Assembly: GCA_947311845.1 (NCBI GenBank)
Contig: CAMZMU010000063.1
Coordinates: forward strand, 122,853,259-122,917,258
Reading direction: 5' to 3'
DNA from: Poa pratensis
Lineage: Eukaryota > Streptophyta > Magnoliopsida > Poales > Poaceae
DNA: 64,000 nucleotides
Part shown: piece by piece, positions 34,307 through 43,889 of the stretch
Layout of the letters: each line of letters opens with the position of its first letter
Numbering within the stretch: position 1 is the first letter of the stretch
Translations under genes and position numbers: made by a program
The notes under the pieces: model-generated
The model's input: only the letters and a program-made list of their open reading frames with translations
Database searches by the model: none
Told to the model about the DNA's origin: nothing

Positions 34307-34626
34307 ATTCCGATAGTGGAATGTGAACCAAACCTTTGTGGTGTGGTTCATCGGAGAAGAAGGTGAAACCTTTGTGGTTGTTGAAGCATTGTGTTGGTTC
34401 ACACCTCTCCAACGAGACGTACTCCCCTAAAAAGGAGGAACTCGGGAATACATCCTCGTCTCCGCGTGCCTCGGTTATTTTTATACCCGAGCTCTTTACT
34501 TATGCATTTTACATTGTGGTAGCCTTCGTGCTTGAAGTATTCTATATTGCTATCACCTTGTTGCTTGTCTTGCTTAGCATAAGTTGTTGGTGCACATAGG
34601 TGAGCCTAGTATATTTAGGTTGTTGG

Positions 34627-35708
34627 TGTCGGAGACTAGTCCCAGGAACTAGGGGTGTGTCTCGATGATGCCAGGAACGAGTAAGGGGCTGAACACGCAG
34701 TCAAACAACCCTCAGCTACCTCGGCGACGATGCTCGGCGAGCTCGTTGAGGGACATCACGACAGAGATAACACACGAGCTTTTACCCAGGTTCAGGCCCA
34801 CCGTGAGGAGTAAGAGCCCTACTTCCTGCTTGTCTGTATTGCACTGCTTGGGGAGGTTTACAGTACAATGATGCTTGCCGAGGGCAAAGCTCAGCTACGG
34901 TGAAGCTAAGGTGGAAGAAGACTCGCTCTCTCTCCCTTAGCTAGCTAGTGAGTTGTGAGTGGAATGAGTCGAATCCCCCTGCTTGGTCGTACACTGCCTC
35001 CTTATATATGAGTCCCGGACCTCTTCCCTCAAATCCTTTGGCGGGAAGGGTAACCACATGGCGACAAAGGAGGAGGACAGTGCACGACAAGGTGGCTGTC
35101 CATGGACTTGATCCATGGCAGAAAGCTTGTACTCCATGGCTGTAAAGCCATCGTCCATCAAGGACAATAAGCCTGCGCTGCAGAGCTCTGTGGGGTGCCC
35201 CACGGTGACGTTGGCTTGGAGCGTAGCGGCCCAAGGTCCCCTTATCACCGGAATGGCAATTCTTGTAATCCGCTTTGCTTGTTGCTGCTTTGCTGACCAC
35301 CTTTAGCACCAAAGAGGCAACTGCGGCGCGGGCGTCACCTAGCGCAGACACGCGCGTCACTCTGCGGCGGGCGCAGAGGCCATGTGCGCTCTGTCACAGA
35401 GACAGAGCTTTCTTCCTCTTGAAGGAACCTCGCGAGGGGGGCCTCGCGAGGGTGACGCGGATGGGCCCCAGGACTTGGTGATATTCTTAGTTGGTGAGGC
35501 CTCTCGAGGAGGAAAGGTCCTCCCGAGGCTCCCCAGGCGGGAGCGCTTGATACTTAGCAGAATCTTCTCAACGGAGAAGGCCCTCGCGAGGGAAAACTCC
35601 TCGTGAGGCGCATCAGTCTGGAGCGCCTGACACTTAGCGAAATCTTCAGCAGAATGTCGAGGACTGAGCAGGCCGGCCCGTGGTACCCCGGTTTCCACTG
35701 GGCCAACA
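34627..35708 (-). mobile_element. Element E: solo LTR, Tat-like
   Basis: It starts TGTCGGAGACTAGTCC and ends ACTGGGCCAACA, flanked by GTTGG at 34622-34626 and 35709-35713. A segment ACCCAGGTTCAGGCCCACCG..CTACTTCCTGC matches the LTR of element H (ACCCAGGTTCGGCCCCTCA..CTACTTCCTGC) in the same orientation, so E belongs to the same broad lineage and lies on the minus strand. Confidence 0.87.
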
Positions 35709-35819
35709 GTTGGCTTGTCAATTTAAACACCTAGTTTTATTCCGCAATTATCAAGTCTAAACCGGAAAAGTTTTAGTCGCCTATTCACCCCCTCTAGGCG
35801 ACATCATTGTCCTTTCAAT

Positions 35820-35831
35820 TGGTATCAGAGC
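35820..35831 (+). other. Primer-binding site of element C (tRNA-iMet)
   Basis: TGGTATCAGAGC lies two bases after the LTR end. It is complementary to the 3' end of initiator tRNA-Met, the usual Copia primer. Confidence 0.9.
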
Positions 35832-35871
35832 CTCGGCTCTCTTTTTGGGCTTTACCGCCTAGAGAGTAAAG

Positions 35872-37018
35872 ATGTCGTTTAGAGAATTAGTGCACGATCC
35901 CACTTTCATATTCGATGGCACAAATTATGATGTGTGGAAAATTCGCATGCTTAATATTTTTAGGGCCATGGGTCCAAATTATATTAAGAGGATTGTAGAT
36001 GTGGGTTTTTCTCCTCCAAAGGAATCCGAAGAATTATCTTTAGAGGATGAGGACAACTCTCATCTCGAAACTCTTGTTTCTAATGGCCTTATTTGTGTTT
36101 TGAGCGTTGAAGTTCTTGCTTCAATCATGCCTTTTTGGAATGCTCATGAGCTATGGACCAAGCTTCAAGATATATATGAAGTGTCCAACATTATTGAGGA
36201 TGATTGTTCTTCGTCCACCTCCGGACGTGATGAGTTCACAATTTCTTCCACTTCACCAACATGTGATTTGTCACAAGGTAATGATATGGTGAGTGGTGAT
36301 AGAAATTGCTTTGTTGATGGTGAATATTCTATTGACTATACTTCATCTCCATCTCATTGCAATGTTCTATCTTTGGACTTAAACTCTTCTAGCACTCCAA
36401 ATGTTATACATGCTAGAGTTGATAGTCCTTGCATATCATGTAATAGTTGCTTAACTAAATCTCATGATGATATGCTCTCTATATCTTGTTGCCATGAAAA
36501 TAATGCTTCCATATCCTCTAGTACTTGCATGACTAACAATGTAGAGGAATCCCAACATTTGTTGGAAAAAGACATGGACCTCAATGGTGCTTCAAGTAAT
36601 TCTTCATCATCTTTGTCCACTACTCATTTTTGCCTTATGGCTAAGGATTCCGAGGTATCTCCTACCTTGAATCCTAATTTATCGAATGATGATGATAATG
36701 AAGAAAATGATAATAATGCTTCCATTCATGAGATGGGTAAAATTGTTCTTCATGCGCTTTCAAAGAATAAAATTGCTCGTGATAACTTCTTAGAAATCAT
36801 GAGTACCTTTGTTCAAAGCAAGCTTACTATTGAACTTTTGGAAACTCAATTTGAGGAAAAATGTCAAACTGAGAGAGATGACTCTATCACTATAGCTTCC
36901 TTGAAAGTTTCTCTCTTGAAGAAGAAGAGTATAGGGTTTCTCTTGAAGAGAGACTTAAGTCTCTTGATGAGACAAATGATCTTATTATTGCTAAAATCAT
37001 TAAGGAAATAGATCATGC
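35872..37018 (+). pseudogene. gag of element C, truncated (Copia, SIRE/Maximus type)
   Basis: The frame from ATG 35872 has the N-terminal Copia gag motif (F-D-G-T-N-Y-D-V-W-K-I-R-M) and the UBN2-type stretch A-H-E-L-W-T-K-L-Q-D-I-Y-E. A long Ser/Asn/Asp-rich linker follows, then T-H-F-C-L-M-A-K, a string typical of SIRE/Maximus gag. It is open to about codon 350. A frameshift near 36920 moves the reading to another frame that continues to about 37018, where the sequence changes to that of element F. The RNA-binding knuckle and all of pol are missing. Confidence 0.8.
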
Positions 37019-37274
37019 TATTGCTATTACTCTGCGCGCATCTTTTCTCTCGCCACCTTCCTTCCAGAGCACAACTCCTCTCCGAGCTTCCACTTTTCTG
37101 CATCTCCGCTACAATGGTGCCCAAGAGAGCTGCGGACTTGGCGAAGGGCAAGGCGTTGCTCGAGGCGGAGGAGCCTACCTCGATGAAGCAGAGCGGGAAC
37201 CTCAAGCCGGCGCTGGTGTGGTACCGCGTCGGCACGGAGGCCATGCTGGACAAGGTGTGCCACATGGCGGCCTC

Positions 37275-40200
37275 TGTAACATCCGAAAAATATTATCAGT
37301 ATTATATTCCAAAAATGAGGGCCAACAAAAACTTTTGTTAAATATTATGTGTTGTTTGCAAAATATTGCTTGTGGTAATTAATTCTCGTTGCTTGTGTTA
37401 TTTATTCTTGCTAAGTATGTTGCTTGCTCTAAATAAAAACAAGAAGAAAAGAAAAGAATTGAAATAGCAAATAAAGCAAGAAAAATAAAAGTGACAATTG
37501 TGTCACCCAAATTCTCCAAGGGGAGAAACTAAAATGGTTTCAAACAAAATGGAAAGGAGAGGTTATATAAACTCTCCCATTTTTATTCCTATAACTTTTC
37601 CCTCTCAAAAATTTAATTTAAAAACCTAAATTTAAATTCTATTTACTTTCTTTATTAAATTCAAATCACAAAGTGTGCTATGTTGCACTTGTCACATGAA
37701 ATGCAACACAGCACCACAAATACCTATACATAATTATGAAGCAAAGTATGAAATTAAAATTCAGAAATTCAAATTTAAATTTGATGTGCACATTTTGTCG
37801 AACACGTGGTGAACACCACTGTGTTCATCCTCGGTTCAATTCCAACCGATGCAATTCGATCGAATTCGAAGTTTGTTCTTCGAATTGATGCTTGCATCCA
37901 CTCCCTCTCCCCTCACTGACCTCGCCGCGTCCAGGAAATCGAAGAAGTGAGGCACGGGAAGAGGAGATGCACCAGGGGACCGCCGCGGGCGCCGTGCGCC
38001 ATGGCCGTCGCCGTGGCAACGGCGTTGTGGGCACCACAGTCGCCCAAGGCCGTGCCCCCCCTCTCCTTGTGTCTCTGCGCTCTCCCAGCGCCGCAGCCAT
38101 CCCCGGGGAGGACCCCCATCGTCGTATCGCGCCACGCAGCCGCCGCATCCGCCCGAGACGGCCGTGCCAGTGCAACCCGCCGTCCAAACGTTTCCCGAGC
38201 CGTCCCGTTCTCACGCACGCACAGCGCGTCGCCACTCCGTCGAGCTAGCCTCTGCACCTCGAACGCTGCAGCCGCCCCCTACCGCGAGCTACGGCGAGCT
38301 ATCGCGCCTGGACACTCTCTCCTGCACCGTGTCCACGGCGAGCCCGTGCGCCGTCGTCGAGCCTATAAAGCCACCCGAGCCCTCCCTCAATCTCACAGCC
38401 TCTCCCTCACTCCACTCTCTCCCGTACACCGCCAGAAGGGCGGGTACTCCGCAGCGAGGCTGCTGCTACCCGTAGTTCTCTCTGCGCCCCGCCGCACCCG
38501 AGGTAGGCGACGACACGGCCACGCCGTGCTGCTCCCTCCCTTGCTCTTCTCTGAACCTCACCTGCCTCTCCATTACCGCCACACCCACCTGAGACATTTT
38601 CCCCTCTGTATCGTGCCCAGGAGCCCCCGTAGGATCTCGCCGGAGTTGGAGCATGGCCGCGGAGAAGAAGGAGATCATCGCCGCCGCCAGGAACTTCCCC
38701 ATCAAGCTCCACTCACCTCCCCAGCATCCCCACGACCTCCGCCGTCGAACGCCGTCCTCTCCGCCGTCCCTAGACCCTCCAGGTACCCCCACTGGCCACC
38801 CTCGCCGTCGCCGGAGCTCCGGCGACGCTCTGTTAGGTCGTCGATGAACGCGGGCTCCGTGAGCCGTTCGATCTATGATCAACGATCGCGTACCGCTTCG
38901 TTTATTAGTGCCGCTGACATGTAGGCCCCACCCGTCAGATGTTTAAACATTTCTAGCGCGCGAGATATTTCTCCTGTGCCGCTGACGTGTAGGCCCCCCA
39001 TGTCAGAAATTTGAACATTATCCAAACTGAAAACAAATTCGAATTCAACTTCTCTGGAAATTTCAGTACTGGCATCAACTTAGAAAATCAATATCTCAAG
39101 ATTTAGGAATCCAAATAAATCAAACTCAATTGTTCTGGAAAGCTTATGAAATTGTTTAACCAACCCAATTGGTCTCATGTCATTTAATTAAATAGTTAAA
39201 AAGTATTATTAAAAATACTACAGAAGGTTTAAATTCTAAACTTGTTTGTTTCTGATACTCTGTTAGTCCAAATAATTCCAAACCAATTTTGCTAGCTTAG
39301 TACTGCCATGTATTAGCTTCCCTAATTTTGGTAGAATTAATTGTGCAGTAGTATTTGTTTAGTATTAAGTTGAAGTTTAAACACCCTTCTGCACTCAAAC
39401 ATTTAAATATGTTAATGGTTAACCCAAATGAATTAGGACCAATTTTGTTAGGTCACATTTAGTCATGTTTAGTCACCCCTAAAAGGATTTAATTTTTGAA
39501 GCAATAGAATTTAAATGGTAGCCAAAACTTGATTAATAAGCTTCTGGATTCAAACAAATGTGTAGGGAGTTTAGTAACTCCAATTGAACCAAATCAAATT
39601 GTGTTGTCTTCTACACATCAGTAGCTTTCCATAGAATTTTAGTTTGTATTTTTGTGACCAACAGAACTCAAGTTATTGAATTAAACATGTTCCACAAGTT
39701 TCTGCCATAATTTGAACATAAATAAATGATGTTTAATTCAATATTTTGAAACCAAATTGTATGGTTTGATGTGTGCAGTAGCTATGTGTGATGTTCATGA
39801 TTGTTGTGTTGAGATGATTGCTTGTATAGCTTAGTGATTGTTTGCATTGTTTGTTTATTAATTAGACGAGAACGTTGTCGGATATATCGAGGAAGGAGAG
39901 TTTGCTGAAATTGAAGAACAAGAGCAAGATCACTTTGCCAAGCAAGGCAAGCTATTCTCTGAGCTTGCACTACAAACATATGCATCTACTTTCATAACAT
40001 GTTTTACTCTCAAGCAAGATTTATAAAACCCATTTCAAAAGTATATGGAAATTATTTTGCCACCTATGTAGAAATATAAGATAGTTATATCAAATTATAG
40101 GATGGGAAAAACAATATGTTTATTCAAAACTCCTTTGAAATTACTTGTGAGATTATGAAATACCGAGATGTCGGTGTTGGAATGGAGAAGTGGAAAAATG

Positions 40201-41390
40201 GTGATGTTTATGAAAAATGCACAGTGTGTCCTTGTACTTACGTCAACCATCCGATACCCTGTGCGACCACATCCACCACATATGGGAAAGGCTTAGTCAT
40301 ATAATTTGCTCATATTAGTACTGGATACCTCATCGACGGAGATGACTCCGTCATGCATGAGGGGATAGTGTGTTGGTCATCCCCTGACCCGGGTCCTCGC
40401 TCAAACTCTATGAAAGATAAGGAGGAGGATTGAAGGTTCCACCATAAACCGCCGGACAAAACCTATGAGTCCTCACACTTAGATTCCGAAGGGCTGGGTT
40501 AAGTGTGTTGGAAGTGTCATATGGGAAGGATCCTATACTAGCATGAGCAAAGGACAGGCTATGGTCGGCGGCTTACTTCGCATACACCCTGTATGGCGAG
40601 ACGTGGCGGACACGATGAGTTGCCGGATGGATGTGGGAAAAGCGTGCTACCTCTGCAGAGTGTAAAACTATTCGAATAGCCGAGTCCTCGGATATGGACA
40701 GTTGGGAGGCCCTACTTTGACCATGTGCAAGTTTTTGGAAAAGTTTTTAAGTTTAAAAAGAAACTGAATTGGAGATGGTGTTACACAGCTATACCACATG
40801 GAGTGGTATGAGTTGTTGAAATAGATGGACCATGGTGAGCCATGGTCAGAAACAGGAGGAGTTTTGGAGAACAAATGAGATGGTGGTTTCTTTTAAAATA
40901 GTTATAAAACTCTTCTTACCTTTTTCAATAAAGATATAGAGATGTTTAAAATAAATAAAAGTTGTCAACTAAAATAAAACTAGTGCATACTCATGTTGGG
41001 GTAGTTTGCGAGTACATTCAAATGTACTCATATTGGTTTCGTCCCTGGCTATTGACCTAGCCAGACTACGAGGAGGAGCACTACGCCGAGCAGAGTATGG
41101 CGACTTCTACGCCAACTAAGGATCTCCACAAGTCAGCTGCCTGTCGGGTTGTCATCGTTAGAATATGATGTCTACTACGCCGTAGCTTCCGCTGATATTT
41201 TGGTTTGGCCCATGAAGGCACCTATGTAAGACTTGGTCTAAATGACCATTTATGTAAGACTTTTATTCGGTACTGTAATGGATGTAAACTTTGGTATCCA
41301 ATTCGGATTATGTGCAACGACAGACTGATCACGGGATCGTTGTGTTAAGCATAATCGGGTATTTCGGACAGCTAGTCCGGGGTCCCCACA
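37275..41390 (+). repeat. 5' LTR of element G
   Basis: It starts TGTAACATCCGAAAAAT and ends GTCCGGGGTCCCCACA. It has an AT-rich first part, a GC-rich block at 37890-38880 with the TATA box, and an AT-rich, intron-like part to about 39865. Short exon-like pieces at 39866-39945 and 41065-41119 follow. The near-palindrome GAGTACATTCAAATGTACTC lies at 41011-41030. Confidence 0.93.
38364..38370 (+). promoter_or_regulatory. TATA box in 5' LTR of element G
   Basis: CCTATAAAGCC occurs ~1.09 kb into the LTR, before a CT-rich initiator-like stretch (CTCCCTCACTCCACTCTCTC). The same motif is at 48459-48465 in the 3' LTR. Transcription from here would give a very long R-U5 leader. Confidence 0.6.
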
Positions 41391-41393
41391 GAC

Positions 41394-41407
41394 TTGGTAT
41401 CAGAGCC
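41394..41407 (+). other. Primer-binding site of element G (tRNA-Met)
   Basis: TTGGTATCAGAGCC lies three bases after the 5' LTR. It is the standard initiator tRNA-Met primer sequence of chromoviruses. Confidence 0.9.
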
Positions 41408-41686
41408 ATCCTGACTTTAGGAAACCTTAGTTAGCATGGTCGTTTGTCAAATGTTACAAAAGATGAATTTCTAAAAAGAAAGGAATGAAGTATTTTCGAA
41501 AACTGCTTATCTCCAATCCTCTTACTTATGCAAAATTTTACTCTCATTAAATATTACATTTTCCTTATCCCTAAAATTTTACACCTCTCATTAAGCTTAA
41601 AATTTGACTCACTTGTTGCCCTACTATATTAAAATTTTGATATACTTGTCACCTAACTAACTTAAAATTTTGCTTAAAAATTGTAG

Positions 41687-42530
41687 ATGGCACTCCATTG
41701 GACCGAGTTCGTTCAGCTGGAGAAGGACAGCAAGCTGACGTTTGAGAGGGACTTGTTCGAGTTGACCAAGCTGTTAGGTCGCCCCGCTCCAGAGTTTGAG
41801 GGAGCTCAGATTGATGTTCACGGTGTCGGAAGGCTGAGCTGGCTCATCAGGTCGTCAGTTCGCAGGAACATCAAGTCTCCCAGTTCCAGGACGCTCATCT
41901 TCACCACCAAGGAGGCCACCTGGGTTGACGGTCTCTGTACTGCTACACAGAGGATGCTAGCCCGACTTTGTGAGGAGCACAAGGCGGAGTTAGTAGACTC
42001 CCGTTTCCGGTTCTACGGGAGGCGCAACTGCGATGGACACCCTACTCCTTCACCTTACCACCCGATGTTTGGGAGCTACATCATGGACATGGAGATCTTA
42101 CTTCAGTGCACTCAGGATGATCTGTTGCGCACTAGGATTCAGCTCCACTTTGACCGCGAGTCGCTCGTTGAGCTTCGCGAGAACGAGTGAAGCTGATGGA
42201 GGAGAAGGTGCTCTTCTCAGGAAGAGGGCCCAGCTGAGGAAGACTATCGTGAAGCTCCGCACGAAGGTGGCAGAGCAGGACGGGCTGATTGAGGATCTAG
42301 AGCACCATACTGACGAGATGGAGGAGGAGGGCGAGGATCTCCGCAAGGAGAACAACGCTTTCCTCAGTGACGATGATGACTTCGTGGAGGAGATGGACTG
42401 TGAGGAGGAGGATGATGAGGAGGAGTTAGTTGACGAGGAGGAGGAGCCACTCGAGGCAGTTCTCGAGGACGAGGAGGAGGATCCCGAGGAGCCACCTACC
42501 AGTCAGATGCTGACGTGTTAGAGCTGGAGG
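41687..42530 (+). pseudogene. Extra ORF between primer site and gag of element G
   Basis: A frame from ATG 41687 runs 167 codons (M-A-L-H-W-T-E-F-V-Q-L-E..) and stops at TGA 42188. A second frame (from about 42180) continues with a coiled coil (R-K-T-I-V-K-L-R-T-K-V-A-E-Q) and a very acidic tail to 42521. The two read as one ~280-residue protein broken by a single frameshift near 42185. It has no zinc knuckle, D-S-G or polymerase motif and differs from gag. Chromoviruses do not normally have an ORF here. I recognise no family; an architectural or RNA-binding accessory role is only a guess. Confidence 0.55.
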
Positions 42531-42850
42531 TTCCACCTCAGTAGGCGAGTGACTTGATCACTACCGCAGGATTAGGTTGACCCCTATCGCTAGTCGAGTC
42601 GTAGTAGTGGTTCTTTTGGAAACCAGATGTTATGTATCTAGATGTAAGGTGATGTTGTAAGCTTGATGTTGTAAGCTTGTGTTGATGTGAACTCCTTGAT
42701 GTGATGTTGGTAATATAAGTATGTTTGTCTTGTTTAAATCTGTGTGAAATATTTTCATATAAATCTTAAATTAATCAACCACTTGCGAGATCGTCTTTTC
42801 CCTTAGTCGAACTTTTCTTGCCTTGCCTCTTATACCCGGTGTGCTTCAGG

Positions 42851-43870
42851 ATGCCGCCCCGTCGCGACAATACGGAGGATCAGGATCAGCACCACCACCA
42901 CCGGACCCAACCCCCGCCCAACTTCTCGCGCTTATCATGGAGGAACGTGAAAATGCCCGGCAGAGCGCCAGGCTCATCTCGTTGCCCTGCAACAACTCGC
43001 AGCCGCTATAACAACAACAACAATAACAACAACAACAACAACAACAATGGTGGTAATGGCAATGGCAATGAGAACCAGCGATCCACCTTAGGCGATTTTC
43101 AGAAGACCAACCCACCCACCTACTCCAAGGGACTTCACCCACTAGAAGCCGATGATTGGCTTCGCACCATCGACAATAATCTTGAAGTTGCTGCTGTGGG
43201 AGAAAATGAGAAAGTGCTGTATGCAACCCACTATCTCGCTGGACCTGCAAGAGCTTGGTGGGAAACTACCAAGACTCTCCAGCAGCTGGTCATGTCATCA
43301 ACTGGGCTGAGTTCCAGGAGAAGTTCCGCAAGAAGCATATTCCTTACGGACTTATTGAGAGGAAGAAGGATGAGTTCCGCAAACTGAGGCAGGGAAGTAG
43401 AGATGTGGTCGGTTATCTGGATGAGTTTACCGACTTATCTCGGTATGCTCCTGATGACACCGACAAAGAAGAGAAGAAGATGGAGCGTTTCATGAGTGGA
43501 CTCATGATGAACTGCAGTGTGCTTGGTTATCCATGACTTCCGTGATCTGGAGTCACTTGTGGACAAAGCCATCCAGCTGGAGACCAAGCGCAAGTCTATG
43601 TATGAAGGTCGCAAGAGGAGGATGAATGCTCAGGAAGGTTCGAGCAGCCAGAAACCTCGTATCTTTCAGCAGAACCCAGGCCTGCCTATCGTCCACCCCA
43701 AGCTCCACGCCCCAATTTCCCTAACCGCCCAAACAACTTCAACCGCCCCAATGACAATAACCGTCCCGGAGGAAACTTCAACAACTTCACCCCAATGCCA
43801 ATGTTGTCTGCTTTGAATGCGGCAACAAGGGTCACTACTCCAGAATGTCCCAATCCCAAGAGGAATGTCA
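42851..43870 (+). pseudogene. gag of element G, frameshifted
   Basis: The ATG at 42851 (M-P-P-R-R-D-N) starts a Gln/Pro/His-rich N-terminus. A run of CAA/AAC repeats (43010-43050) codes for poly-Asn or poly-Gln depending on frame. The Retrotrans_gag core follows with L-E-A-D-D-W-L-R-T-I, A-R-A-W-W, F-R-K-K-H-I-P and G-Y-L-D-E-F. A CCHC knuckle ([11 protein letters not shown]) lies at 43812-43844. Frames change near 42900, 43020, 43295, 43530, 43700 and just after the knuckle, so gag cannot be made. Confidence 0.85.
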
Positions 43871-43889
43871 GCGCCCCAATGCGCCGGCA

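Larger units (their letters stand above)
30084..35817 (+). repeat. 5' LTR of element C, split by two solo LTRs
   Basis: It begins TGAAAGTGCATGAGCCC and ends GACATCATTGTCCTTTCA, giving TGAAAG..CTTTCA inverted ends. Without the insertions it is about 2.26 kb (30084-31921, 34312-34626, 35714-35817). It has a poor coding content; short frames in it have no recognisable product. Confidence 0.87.
30084..37018 (+). mobile_element. Element C: Copia retrotransposon (SIRE/Maximus-like), 5' part
   Basis: The element starts at TGAAAG (30084) inside the LTR of element B. Its 5' LTR ends CTTTCA at 35817, a primer-binding site for initiator tRNA-Met follows, and gag begins at 35872. Inside the LTR sit solo LTRs D and E. 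The gag sequence stops at about 37018, where element F sequence takes over. Pol and the 3' LTR, if they survive, lie outside the window. Confidence 0.85.

Noticed and set aside
34621..34626. Alternative start TGTTGG for solo LTR E at 34621
   Set aside because: It gives no matching target duplication; starting at 34627 gives GTTGG on both sides.
37947..38924. 325-codon frame in the 5' LTR of element G (and its 48-kb counterpart)
   Set aside because: It spans the TATA region of an LTR, and the counterpart in the 3' LTR has a different frame structure, so it is not conserved as protein.
42846..43250. 134-codon minus-strand frame opposite gag of element G
   Set aside because: It is the reverse reading of the CAA/AAC-repeat region, Cys/Tyr low complexity, a shadow of gag.
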